Of a DNA stretch of 64,000 bases, positions 48,878 through 56,625 are shown in pieces. The position numbers and the translations under genes are program-made. Source of the stretch: Nocardioides oceani (GTDB lineage Bacteria > Actinomycetota > Actinomycetes > Propionibacteriales > Nocardioidaceae); the NCBI RefSeq assembly GCF_030412965.1, contig NZ_JAUHJQ010000002.1, forward strand, positions 124,001 through 188,000, in the 5' to 3' direction. Position 1 is the first letter of the stretch, and each line of letters starts with the position of its first letter. The notes beneath the pieces were generated by a model. That model was not told the origin of the DNA and did not search any database. It worked only from the letters and a program-made list of their open reading frames with translations.

Positions 48878-48982
48878 GAGGTGTCTCTTCCGGGACGGGA
48901 GCTGTTGGGTAAAGACTCCCAGCCCATCGGCCCGTTCCGTGCCGAGTTGACCGAACCTTGCTCAGCCTGAGCCGAACTTGCA

Positions 48983-49003
48983 GGTGCCTTGAGGTTGGGC
49001 ACC
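48983..49003 (-). terminator. hairpin after the RsbW-type gene
   Basis: GGTGCC (48983-48988) pairs with GGCACC (48998-49003); a further GGCGCC pair follows closer to the stop at 49032. Weak but well placed to end the phytochrome-STAS-kinase transcript. Confidence 0.35.
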
Positions 49004-49031
49004 GGTTTCGGCGCCCGACCTCGGCGCCGGC

Positions 49032-49424
49032 TCAGCCCAGCTTGAGCGTGGCGGTGATCTGCGTGCCCTCGGAGCGGTCGATCTGCAGGCTCTGGCAGAT
49101 CGACTCCACCAGCGCCAGGCCGCGCCCGCGGGGGGCGTACATGTCGACCTGGGTGACCGTCGGCTCGGCCTCGCTGCCGTCGTCGCGGACGCAGAGGGTC
49201 AGCATGCTGTCCTCGACCCACCACGAGACGTGGATGGCGTCGTCGTCGGAGCGGCCGTGCTCGACGCCGTTGGTGACCAGCTCGCTGATCACCAGGGCGG
49301 CGTCGTTGACGATCCGCGGCGGGACGCCCGCCTGGGTGAGGAAGTCGTGCAGCTGGTGGCGTGCCGCGGTGGCGGCGGCCAGCTCGAACGGAAGCCGGTA
49401 GGACCGGACGTCGCCGGTGCTCAT
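49032..49424 (-). CDS. RsbW-type anti-sigma factor/serine kinase (HATPase)
   Basis: A 130-residue GHKL ATPase. ISELVTNGVEHGR (N box), LCVRDDGS (G1) and YAPRGRGLALVESIC (G2) are clear. Such proteins bind a sigma factor and phosphorylate a STAS antagonist. The ATG overlaps the STAS stop (ATGA), so it is the third gene of the phytochrome-phosphatase operon. The sigma factor it binds is not encoded in the window. Confidence 0.88.
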   Translation of the reverse strand: MSTGDVRSYRLPFELAAATAARHQLHDFLTQAGVPPRIVNDAALVISELVTNGVEHGRSDDDAIHVSWWVEDSMLTLCVRDDGSEAEPTVTQVDMYAPRGRGLALVESICQSLQIDRSEGTQITATLKLG

Positions 49425-49738
49425 GCGGTTCGGTACGGCATCGCGCACACGTGGAGCACCCGCTGTGCGACGGTCCCGTCCTCGGCGACGAGGTCGAGCT
49501 CGGCCCCGGCGTTGCGCATGTTCTTGTGAGCGGTGGCGAGCACACCGACGGCGAGGCTCGGCATGAAGTCGACGTCGCTGAGGTCGACCACGAGGGACTC
49601 GGCGAAGTCCTGGCTGTACTTCTGCAGGACGTCGCGGAACCGGGGGCCGGCGAGCTCGTCGATCGTGCCGCTCACGCGCACGGTGCGGCTCTGCTCGTCG
49701 TAGTCCGCACTGAAGGGTCGATCCAACACGCCGGTCAT
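49421..49738 (-). CDS. STAS-domain anti-anti-sigma factor
   Basis: A 105-residue RsbV/SpoIIAA-like protein: SRTVRVSGTIDELAG, VVDLSDVDFMPSLAVGVLATA and LDLVAEDGTVAQRVLHV. Ser61 in DFMPSLAVG is the expected phosphorylation site. It lies 43 bp downstream of the phytochrome-SpoIIE gene, whose phosphatase domain would dephosphorylate it, and is coupled to the kinase gene. Confidence 0.9.
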   Translation of the reverse strand: MTGVLDRPFSADYDEQSRTVRVSGTIDELAGPRFRDVLQKYSQDFAESLVVDLSDVDFMPSLAVGVLATAHKNMRNAGAELDLVAEDGTVAQRVLHVCAMPYRTA

Positions 49739-49781
49739 CGTAACGCCCGGTCGCCCCGAGGTCGTGATCGGCGTCCGCGAG

Positions 49782-52031
49782 CTAGGCGAACCGGATGGCC
49801 AGGACGGTGGTGTCGTCGTCCTTCTCGCCCGGGACGGCCTCGACGAGCCGGTCCACCCAGGGGTCGAGGGGGCCGCCTGCAGGGCCCGCGCCGCCGGCGG
49901 TGCGCAGCAGGTCCAGGGCGGCCAGGAGGTCGACCTCGCGACGCTCCACCAGGCCGTCGCTGAACATCAGCAGCGTCGACCCCTCCGGCACCAGCACCTG
50001 CGCCGCGCGGGCGTGGCCCTCGCCGAGCCCGAGCAGCGGGCGGGCGGTGACGGGTACGTCGCGTGCGGTGACGCCGTCGAACAGCAGCGGCAGGGGGTGG
50101 CCGGCGCTCACCAGCTCCACCCGGCGCGTGTCGGGGTCGACGACCGCCACCAGGGCGGTCGCCACGCGCTCGTCGATGAGCGAGGACATCAGCTGGTCGA
50201 GGCGGTCCAGGCACGTGCCCGGGTCGTCGCCGGCGAAGAGGTAGGCCCGCATCGCGGTGCGGATCTGGGTCATCGCCCCGACCGCGCTGACGCCGTGCCC
50301 AGCGACGTCGCCGACGACGAAGGCGACGCGGCCGCCACCGACCTCGACGGCGTCCCACCAGTCACCGCCGAGCTGGAAGGTCGAGGCGGGAAGGTAGCGC
50401 GCGACGACGTCGATGCCCGGCACCTGGGGCAGCTGCTCGCGCAGGATCGAGCGCTGGAGCGACTCCGCCACCGCGATCTGCTCGCGGGAGCGCTGCAGCA
50501 TCAGGCCGTTGACGTGGGTCTGCAGGGCGGTGGCGGCGTCGGCCTGCCACGGCTCCCAGGGCGCGCTGTGGCCGCGGACGACCTGCTGCCACTTCTCGAA
50601 GGACTTGCGGGGGGAGAGGCGCACCTCCGGCCCCTCCTTGGCCGCGAGCAGCTTGTTGGTGGGGTCGCCGCCCCAGTCGACCACCTGCTCGAGCTCGGGG
50701 CGCACCCACAGCAGCCAGCTGTCGGGCCCGGCCGCGATGCACAGCGCGCCCGCCGCGACGCCGGAGTGCTCGGCGAGGGCGGGGTCGAGCACGGCGAGGT
50801 GGTCGCTCGCCACGACGTCACCGGTCGGCCGGAGCAACAGCTGGGCGATGCGACGTACGACGTCGTCGTCGGGGAGCTGGCCTGCGGTGTGCAGCCGCTC
50901 GTCGTGGCACAGGGCGACGCCGCCGGCGTCCATGAGCCGCAGCAGGTCCGGGTCGGCCACGAGCCCGTCGAGCGGCGCGGCGCTCGAGGCGGAGAGCCGG
51001 GCCGTCATCTGCGCGAGCGTCGACTGCGCGACCAGCGCGGCCTCCCGCTGGTCGGAGCGCTCCCGTTCGGCGACCATCTGCGAGGTGACCTGGCCGAGGA
51101 ACTCCGCGGCCGCCCGCGCGTCCTGGCTGGGCCGGTGCGGGCCGGAGTAGTGGTGGCAGGCCACCAGGCCCCACAGCTCGTCGTCGACGATGAGGGAGAT
51201 GGACATCGAGGCGGTGACGCCCATGTTGGTGAGGTACTCGATGTGGATGGGGGAGACGCTGCGCAGCGTCGAGTGCGACAGGTCCAGGGGCGCCCCCGTG
51301 CCCGGGTCGAGCACCGGGTGCAGCGGGACGGGCGTGTAGCCGATGTCGGCGATCAGGCGGGTCCAGTTGACGGTGTAGAGCCGACGCGCCTGCGCCGGGA
51401 TGTCGGTGGCCGGGTAGTGCAGCCCGAGGAAGGGGTTGAGGTCGGGGCGCCGCTCCTCGGCGACGACCTCGCCGTTCCAGTGCTGGTCGAAGCGGTAGAC
51501 CATCACCCGGTCGAAGCCGGTGATCGTGCTGACCTCGCGCGCCAGCTGCGCGGTCAGCTCGTCCACGGTGCTCGCCGCGGCCAGGCGCCCCATGGCGCTG
51601 CGCGCCGACCGGTACGACATCGGCAGCGCGCGGGTGCGCTCGAGGGACTCGATCTCGACCACCAGGCGGTCACCGGAGACGTGCGCGGCGACGTCGACGG
51701 TGCGCCCGGAGAGGCTGCCCGCCCGGTCGGCGGGGAGCAGGAGGGTGAGCGGCTCGCGCACGATGGCCAGCTCGGCGTGCTCCCGGATCGCCTGCGCGGC
51801 GGTGTCGCCGACGAAGTCGGCCAGGGGGCGGCCGACGGCCTCCTCCACCGGGATGCCGAGCATGTCCTCGACGTTGGCGGAGACCATGAGGGCGGTCGTC
51901 GACGCCGGGTCGACCGCGAGCAGCACGCCGTGCGGCTGGATCGCGCCCGGCACGTGGATCGGCTCGCGGTCGCAGTTGTTGAGGTCGACGCGACCGTACG
52001 CCGGAGTGTGCGGCGACGCCGTCTCGGTCAC
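49782..52031 (-). CDS. bacteriophytochrome (PAS-GAF-PHY) fused to a SpoIIE/PP2C phosphatase
   Basis: A 749-residue red/far-red light receptor with a phosphatase output instead of a kinase. PAS: Cys20 in LNNCDREPIHVPGAIQPHG is the biliverdin attachment site. GAF (about 150-320): PATDIPAQARRLY (Asp210) and SPIHIEYLTNMGV (His263) plus LWGLVACHHY. PHY (about 335-510): VDWGGDPTNK and the tongue SPRKSFEKW (PRxSF). SpoIIE (about 535-749): GGDWWDA, GDVAGHG, SDGLVE and DDDTT, i.e. all metal Asp residues. GTG 52031, GGAG upstream. First gene of a phosphatase-STAS-kinase operon, so it should switch a sigma factor by light. No BphO-type heme oxygenase is adjacent. Confidence 0.93.
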   Translation of the reverse strand: MTETASPHTPAYGRVDLNNCDREPIHVPGAIQPHGVLLAVDPASTTALMVSANVEDMLGIPVEEAVGRPLADFVGDTAAQAIREHAELAIVREPLTLLLPADRAGSLSGRTVDVAAHVSGDRLVVEIESLERTRALPMSYRSARSAMGRLAAASTVDELTAQLAREVSTITGFDRVMVYRFDQHWNGEVVAEERRPDLNPFLGLHYPATDIPAQARRLYTVNWTRLIADIGYTPVPLHPVLDPGTGAPLDLSHSTLRSVSPIHIEYLTNMGVTASMSISLIVDDELWGLVACHHYSGPHRPSQDARAAAEFLGQVTSQMVAERERSDQREAALVAQSTLAQMTARLSASSAAPLDGLVADPDLLRLMDAGGVALCHDERLHTAGQLPDDDVVRRIAQLLLRPTGDVVASDHLAVLDPALAEHSGVAAGALCIAAGPDSWLLWVRPELEQVVDWGGDPTNKLLAAKEGPEVRLSPRKSFEKWQQVVRGHSAPWEPWQADAATALQTHVNGLMLQRSREQIAVAESLQRSILREQLPQVPGIDVVARYLPASTFQLGGDWWDAVEVGGGRVAFVVGDVAGHGVSAVGAMTQIRTAMRAYLFAGDDPGTCLDRLDQLMSSLIDERVATALVAVVDPDTRRVELVSAGHPLPLLFDGVTARDVPVTARPLLGLGEGHARAAQVLVPEGSTLLMFSDGLVERREVDLLAALDLLRTAGGAGPAGGPLDPWVDRLVEAVPGEKDDDTTVLAIRFA

Positions 52032-52095
52032 GCAGGCTCCATCGGCAGTCGCAGTAGGTCGGGGCCCACTTTACCCGTCCGAGGGCCCGTCCGGC

Positions 52096-52809
52096 TCACC
52101 CGTCCTCGGCGCCGGCGGCGACGGCGTCCGCCACGGTGGACAGGACCTCGTCCAGCCGGGTCGCGAGCTCGTGGGGGCCGTCCACCACGGCGACCGCGCC
52201 GGCCGCACGGAGCTCGGCCTCGGTGACCCCGCCGGTGAGCACGCCCACGAACGGGACGCCCGCGCCGCGGGCGGCCTCGGCGTCCCAGACGGTGTCGCCG
52301 ACGGCGAACGCGCGGTCCGCCCCGGCCCGCTCCAGGCTCAGCGACAGCAGGTCGGGCGCGGGCTTGCTGGAGGAGGCCTCGTCGCCGGACAGGGTCGACC
52401 GGATCGCGCCGGTGCCCGGGACCAGGTCGAGCAGCCGATCGGTCAGCTCCCGCTCGCCGGAGCTCGCCAGCACGATCTCGACACCGGCCTCGCGCAGCGC
52501 CGTCAGGAGGTCGCCGGCGCCCTCGAGCACCACGACCTCCCCGAAGCGGGCGTCGAGGTGGTGGGCGTGCCGGGCCCGTACGTCGTCGCCGACCGAGCGC
52601 TCGACGCCGTCGTTGGTCACCGCCGCGACCAGCCGGTCGCCGCCCATCCCGATGGCGCGATGCAGCCGGTGGGAGGCGACGTCGACCCCGACGTCGCGGA
52701 ACGCGGCGCGCCAGCAGCCGACGTGGACGTAGACGGAGTCGACGAGGGTCCCGTCGAGGTCGAGGACGACGGTGTCGGGTCGGGGCGGTGTCGTGGCGGC
52801 AGGGGTCAT
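52096..52809 (-). CDS. HAD-superfamily phosphatase
   Basis: A 237-residue haloacid-dehalogenase-like hydrolase. Motif I VVLDLDGTLVDS (Asp17, Asp19), motif II LASSG, motif III around SSSKPAPD and motif IV VGDTVWDAEAA are in place, and the cap inserted after motif I makes it a subclass IA (phosphoglycolate phosphatase-like) enzyme. Substrate unknown. It lies upstream of the phytochrome operon on the same strand with 64 bp between. Confidence 0.9.
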   Translation of the reverse strand: MTPAATTPPRPDTVVLDLDGTLVDSVYVHVGCWRAAFRDVGVDVASHRLHRAIGMGGDRLVAAVTNDGVERSVGDDVRARHAHHLDARFGEVVVLEGAGDLLTALREAGVEIVLASSGERELTDRLLDLVPGTGAIRSTLSGDEASSSKPAPDLLSLSLERAGADRAFAVGDTVWDAEAARGAGVPFVGVLTGGVTEAELRAAGAVAVVDGPHELATRLDEVLSTVADAVAAGAEDG

Positions 52810-52842
52810 CGCCCGCTCGGTATCCACTCGCGGTGCGGGGCA

Positions 52843-52875
52843 GTCGCGGGGTGGTCGCGGGGTGGTCGCGGGGTG
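52843..52875. repeat. three 11-bp tandem repeats in a divergent promoter region
   Basis: GTCGCGGGGTG is repeated exactly three times, followed by a degenerate fourth copy, between the divergent HAD and flavin-binding protein genes. The role is unclear; nothing else is seen in the 170-bp region. Confidence 0.6.
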
Positions 52876-52980
52876 GTCGCCGGTCCCGGGGGTCGGTCGC
52901 GGGGGTGGGTACCGGCGGGGAGCGCCGCGACGCGGCGTACGCCCGGGACCTCGGGCGTCACCGACCGGGAGGGAACCCGC

Positions 52981-53478
52981 GTGAGCACCGACGACCACGA
53001 CACCCCGCACGCCCAGGAGCGCAAGCTCGTCGAGCTGGTGGACGGCATGCCGATCGCGATGATGACCACGCTCGACGCCGAGGGACGGCTGCGGGCGGTG
53101 CCGATGGCCCGCCAGGAGGTCGAGCCGACCGCGGACCTGTGGTTCATCACCGCCCGTGACACCCAGCACGTCGACGACGTCCGTGCCCGACCCCAGGTGG
53201 GCCTGACCTTCTCCTCGCGGGACTCCTGGGTCTCGCTGCGCGGTACCGCGACCGTCGTCGACGACGACGCCAAGCTGCGCGAGCTGTGGAACACCTTCGC
53301 CGAGGCGTGGCTCCCCGGCGGTCCCGAGGACCCGCAGGCGGTGCTGATCCACGTCGCCGTCGAGCACGGGGAGTACTGGGACAGCCCGGGTGGGAAGGTC
53401 GCCTCGCTGATCAGCTTCGCCAAGACGAAGCTCACCGGCGACACCTACGACGCCGACACCGGCCGGGTCGACCTCTGA
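52981..53478 (+). CDS. pyridoxamine 5'-phosphate oxidase-like flavin-binding protein (general stress protein 26 type)
   Basis: A 165-residue split-barrel protein: LVELVDGMPIAMMTTLDAEGRLRAVPMARQ, LWFITARDTQHVDDVRARPQVGLTFSS and WVSLRGTATVVDD match the GSP26/PNPOx-like family, which binds FMN or F420. It lacks the features of true PdxH. GGGAGGG precedes GTG 52981. The family is often sigma-B controlled, which fits the partner-switching genes nearby. Two hairpins follow. Confidence 0.88.
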   Translation: MSTDDHDTPHAQERKLVELVDGMPIAMMTTLDAEGRLRAVPMARQEVEPTADLWFITARDTQHVDDVRARPQVGLTFSSRDSWVSLRGTATVVDDDAKLRELWNTFAEAWLPGGPEDPQAVLIHVAVEHGEYWDSPGGKVASLISFAKTKLTGDTYDADTGRVDL

Positions 53479-53509
53479 GAGGTCCGGGGGAGCAGGCCCG
53501 GGACGCGAG

Positions 53510-53539
53510 GAGGCCCGGCGCTCGTGAGCGCCGGGCCTC
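53510..53539 (+). terminator. 14-bp hairpin after the stress-protein gene
   Basis: GAGGCCCGGCGCTC (53510-53523) pairs fully with 53526-53539 across a 2-nt loop. A second hairpin (CGGACGCC-GT-GGCGTCCG) follows at about 53548-53565. Confidence 0.75.
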
Positions 53540-53617
53540 GTGCCGTCGGACGCCGTGGCGTCCGGGAAGGATGTGCCGGCAGGTCGTCTCGCAGCTGCCC
53601 GGGTCTGCGTAAGCCCC

Positions 53618-53701
53618 ATGCGTCGCACCGCCGGCTCCCAGGAGGTACCCGGGCGGTGCGGGGGTAATCACAGCCGATGTGGTTTCCACCCCTCGGGGTG
53701 A
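53618..53701 (+). other. structured region with a possible 27-codon ORF
   Basis: Between converging genes, CGCACCGCC (53624-53632) pairs with GGCGGTGCG (53652-53660), enclosing CTCC-CA-GGAG, then GTGG-TTT-CCAC and CACCCC-TC-GGGGTG hairpins follow. The same stretch holds an ORF from ATG 53618 to TGA 53699 whose end has two Cys and two His (GRCGGNHSRCGFH). No ribosome site is evident. It could be the terminator region of the minus-strand STAS gene, a small RNA or a microprotein; I cannot decide. Confidence 0.25.
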
Positions 53702-53708
53702 GGGACCC

Positions 53709-54053
53709 TCAGAGGGCGCCGGGCGCGCTGCCGCTCGAGCCGTGCTGCGGGACGGCCTCGAGGAAGGGCATGCCGGTGATGACCAGCACGCGGTGCGCGA
53801 TGGTGCCGGGCGCGGCGACCAGGGCCAGCTCGGTGCCGTTCTGCTCGGCGTTGCGCAGGCCGGTCGCGAGCACGCCGACCGCGACGCTCGGCAGGAAGTC
53901 AACGTCGCTGAGCTCGACGGCCAGCGGCCGGCGGTGCTCGTCGGAGTGCTCCTTGACGGCGCTGCGCAGCGCGGCGACGGCGTACTCGTCGACGGACCCG
54001 CCGAGGGTGAGCACCCCGTCGGCGTAGGAGGACGAGAACGGCCGTTCCAGCAT
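53709..54053 (-). CDS. second STAS-domain anti-anti-sigma factor
   Basis: A 114-residue STAS protein: LTLGGSVDEYAVAAL, AVELSDVDFLPSVAVGVLATGL and LALVAAPGTIAHRVLVITGMPFLEAV. Ser56 in DFLPSVAVG is the predicted phosphosite. It is similar to the STAS protein at 49421 over the core, so both could be substrates of the same kinase and phosphatase. ATG 54053 is 7 nt after TAGTGT on the minus strand (leaderless). Confidence 0.9.
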   Translation of the reverse strand: MLERPFSSSYADGVLTLGGSVDEYAVAALRSAVKEHSDEHRRPLAVELSDVDFLPSVAVGVLATGLRNAEQNGTELALVAAPGTIAHRVLVITGMPFLEAVPQHGSSGSAPGAL

Positions 54054-54210
54054 GCCCTCGACACTAGCCGTGCCCCGGACCACGGCTGAAACCGGTCGCC
54101 TCACCCCTACGGGTACTTCTCCCGGGCTCCGTGACGAGCGGGACGCGTGTGGCCCGCGCGACGGCCGGTGAGCACGTTTCCGGCGGCGGGGCGCAGGTCA
54201 CCGGAGCCGC

Positions 54211-54360
54211 ATGACGCTGTTGATCGAGGGCCCGGACCGGCGGACGGTGCCGCCCGCGCCGGTGGACGACCCGCAGGCCGACCCCGTCGGTCGGGGCTTC
54301 CGCGACTGCCGGGGCGTGTGGCACGCGCTGGACCGCGACGACGACGGGGGGCGGGACTGA
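54211..54360 (+). CDS. small hypothetical protein (49 aa) ahead of the diiron-protein gene
   Basis: A 49-residue ORF with CCGGAG 5 nt before ATG 54211 and a one-base stop-start overlap with the next gene. It is acidic and Pro/Asp-rich (PPAPVDDPQADPVGRGFRD) and ends CRGVWHALDRDDDGGRD. It has no hydrophobic segment. No family recognised; translation is supported by the ribosome site and by coupling. Confidence 0.5.
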   Translation: MTLLIEGPDRRTVPPAPVDDPQADPVGRGFRDCRGVWHALDRDDDGGRD

Positions 54361-55325
54361 TGTTGCTGCCGAAGGCCCGCGGGACGCTGAGCGAGCAGCT
54401 CTTCACCGCTCTGCGCGAGGAGCCGGGGACGGCCGTCGCCCTCTCGGCGACCTCCGTGGACGTCGCGGACGACGCAGAGGACCGAGCCATCGCGCTGTGG
54501 GCCTCCTACGAGCTGCACTACCGCGGGTTCGAGGACGTCGACGACCGCTGGGAGTGGAGCCCCGACGTCCTGCGCGTCCGCGCCGGGCTCGAGGAGGCGC
54601 TCGAGGCCGAGGTCCGCGAGCGGTACGCCGCGCACCAGCCGGAGCGCACCGACGACCTGGCCAAGGACCTGTTCGACTACGTCGCCGACCACGACGGCCC
54701 GTCGATGGCGCGCTACGTCCAGACCGAGGCCACCGAGGCGCAGGTGCTGGAGCTGCTGCGGCAGAAGTCGGTCTACCACCTCAAGGAGGCCGACCCCAGC
54801 GCCTGGGTCGTGCCGCGGCTGCCCACCGGGCCGAAGGCGGCCCTCATGGAGCTGCAGTTCGACGAGTACGGCGACGGCAACCCCGCGCGTCTGCACCAGC
54901 ACCTCTTCGAGCGCGGTCTCGAGGCCGCCGGGCTGCGCTCGGAGTACGGCGCGTACGTCGACGAGGCGACCCTGCCCGTCCTGGAGTCCAACAACGTCCA
55001 GTCGTTCTTCGGCCTGCACCGCCGCCTGCGCGCGGCCTCGCTGGGCCACCTGGCCGCCTTCGAGGCGACCAGCTCGATCCCGTCGCGCCGGATGGCCCAG
55101 GGCCTCGAGCGCCTCGGGTTCCCCGACGAGATCGCCGACTACTACCGGGAGCACGTCGAGGCCGACGCCGTCCACGAGCAGCTCGCCGTCCGTGACATCT
55201 GCGTGCCGCTCGTCGAGCTCGAGCCGGCCCTCGCCGACGACGTGTTCCTCGGGGCGTTCGCCTGCCTGGACACCGAGGACCGCCAGGCCCGCGACCTCCT
55301 CGACCGCTGGGGGGTCGAGGCGTGA
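54360..55325 (+). CDS. heme-oxygenase-like diiron (iron-containing redox enzyme family) protein
   Basis: A 321-residue all-helical protein of the Haem_oxygenase_2/HDO superfamily. FTALREEP at the start, LWASYELHYRGFEDVDDRWEWSPD, LMELQFDEYGDGNPARLHQHLFERGLEAAGL (in order) and the C-terminal YYREHVEADAVHEQLAVRDICVPLVE provide the Glu/His/Asp ligands expected for a diiron site. Members of this superfamily are oxidases or oxygenases; the substrate is unknown. Its end overlaps the CDGSH gene (GTGA), a pairing common in actinobacteria. Confidence 0.85.
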   Translation: MLLPKARGTLSEQLFTALREEPGTAVALSATSVDVADDAEDRAIALWASYELHYRGFEDVDDRWEWSPDVLRVRAGLEEALEAEVRERYAAHQPERTDDLAKDLFDYVADHDGPSMARYVQTEATEAQVLELLRQKSVYHLKEADPSAWVVPRLPTGPKAALMELQFDEYGDGNPARLHQHLFERGLEAAGLRSEYGAYVDEATLPVLESNNVQSFFGLHRRLRAASLGHLAAFEATSSIPSRRMAQGLERLGFPDEIADYYREHVEADAVHEQLAVRDICVPLVELEPALADDVFLGAFACLDTEDRQARDLLDRWGVEA

Positions 55326-55591
55326 CCGCCCGGCCCGTCGACCCGCCCACCCCGGCCACCCCGGCCACCCCGTCCACCCCGGCGCAGCCGGTCGTGGAGG
55401 AACGGCCCACGATCGTCATGTGCCCCGAGGGGCCGATGCTGCTGCGCGGCGACGCGGTGATCGAGGACGCCGACGGCAACCGACACCGCACGACCCGCCC
55501 GGTCAGCGCCGTGTGCCGGTGCAACAAGTCGGCCACCAAGCCGTGGTGCGACGGCACGCACAAGCTGCTGCCCAAGAAGCTGCGCCCGTAG
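55322..55591 (+). CDS. CDGSH iron-sulfur domain protein
   Basis: An 89-residue protein with the 2Fe-2S-binding CDGSH motif CRCNKSATKPWCDGTH (Cys65, Cys67, Cys76, His80), preceded by a Thr/Pro-rich N-terminus. It is probably the electron donor or a redox partner of the preceding diiron protein, to which it is translationally coupled. Confidence 0.93.
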   Translation: MTARPVDPPTPATPATPSTPAQPVVEERPTIVMCPEGPMLLRGDAVIEDADGNRHRTTRPVSAVCRCNKSATKPWCDGTHKLLPKKLRP

Positions 55592-55682
55592 CCGCTCGCC
55601 CCCGGCCTGCCCCGGTCCTGCTGCTCGTGCGCTCGGTCCTCCTGCGGGCGCGGCGAGGGAGGACGGAGCCGGGGCGGGGGCG

Positions 55683-56324
55683 TCAGGCGCGGACGAAGCG
55701 GGCGACGACGCCACCCTCGAAGACCCGGGTGGAGTCGAGGGTCATGCCGTGGGCGGCGGCCACCGAGCCGGCGATGGCGCCGACCTGCTCGACGTTGCCC
55801 AGCTGGAGGAGCAGCGTGGCGCCGGGGAGCAGGTGCGCGGCCGCGACCTCGACGCAGGCCACGGCGACGGTCGTGCCGTCGGCGCCGCCGTCGATGGCGA
55901 GAAGGGGGTCCTCGGGGAACCGGCCGGTGTCGGCGGCGGGCACCCACGGCGGGTCGGCGAGGACGAGGGCGTACCGCTCGTCGGCCGGGACCATCGCGGC
56001 CAGGTCGCCGTTGCGGACCTCGACCCGGTCGCCGAGGCCGGCGGCGGCGGCGTTCTGGAGGGTGTAGGCGGACGCGACGGGGTTCGCGTCGACGCAGACG
56101 AGCCGGCGGTCGCCGTCGTGGACGGCGAGCAGGCCGATCTGGCCGGCACCGGCGCAGAGCTCCAGGACGGGGCCTGCGGGGGCGTCCTCGAGGAGCTGGG
56201 CCGCCCAGGTGGACTGGGCCGCGGTCCAGGTCCGGGGCCGCAGGACGCGCGCGTCGAAGGTGATCGTCAGCGGCCCGAAGACCATCTGCTCGCCGACGGC
56301 CGTGCCGCCGGTGCCCTGCGTCAC
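55683..56324 (-). CDS. class I SAM-dependent methyltransferase (HemK/PrmC-like)
   Basis: A 213-residue methyltransferase. Motif I VLELCAGAGQIGLLAVH, motif II LVCVDANPVAS, and the catalytic VLADPPWVPA (DPPW in place of NPPY) are present. The length and the small-methyltransferase (MTS) architecture resemble MTQ2/PrmC-like protein or RNA modifiers. GTG 56324 overlaps the upstream small membrane protein (GTGA). It converges with the CDGSH gene. Confidence 0.85.
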   Translation of the reverse strand: MTQGTGGTAVGEQMVFGPLTITFDARVLRPRTWTAAQSTWAAQLLEDAPAGPVLELCAGAGQIGLLAVHDGDRRLVCVDANPVASAYTLQNAAAAGLGDRVEVRNGDLAAMVPADERYALVLADPPWVPAADTGRFPEDPLLAIDGGADGTTVAVACVEVAAAHLLPGATLLLQLGNVEQVGAIAGSVAAAHGMTLDSTRVFEGGVVARFVRA

Positions 56325-56512
56325 CGACCCGCGCCCGTGGTGCTCAGCGTGACGACCTCCGAGGTCGGGGTCCCGGGACCGGTGCTCGTGTCGTCCCCAC
56401 GGAGCACGCCGATCAGCAGGAACGTGCCGCCCACCACGATCAGGAGCACCAGCACGGCGGCGGCGATCAGGTAGCGGGCGCGTCGGTTGTCCATCGGCTT
56501 GTCGGCGCTCAT
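56321..56512 (-). CDS. small single-span membrane protein
   Basis: A 63-residue protein: basic N-terminus (NRRARY), one transmembrane helix (LIAAAVLVLLIVVGGTFLLIGVL) and a Thr/Ser-rich tail likely outside. Family unknown. Coupled to the methyltransferase by GTGA. Confidence 0.7.
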   Translation of the reverse strand: MSADKPMDNRRARYLIAAAVLVLLIVVGGTFLLIGVLRGDDTSTGPGTPTSEVVTLSTTGAGR

Positions 56513-56625
56513 GACGGCACTCCGTCTCGGTGCAGCAGCATGCCCGCCCTGTGTCCCGATGCGCGCGCGGCCATGCGGGCCGCGAGCGTGGCGCCGACCG
56601 CACCGGGATGTGGTGGGATGGCGCC

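Noticed and set aside
53560..53700. A c-di-AMP (ydaO-type) riboswitch
   Set aside because: Only short fragments resemble the consensus, the pairing scheme does not fit, and no gene follows downstream on that strand.
54360..55325. Heme-oxygenase-like protein as the biliverdin source for the phytochrome at 49782
   Set aside because: The family name reflects fold only; the protein is a diiron-type member paired with CDGSH, a combination found broadly, and it lies in a separate operon. Nothing in the sequence shows heme binding.
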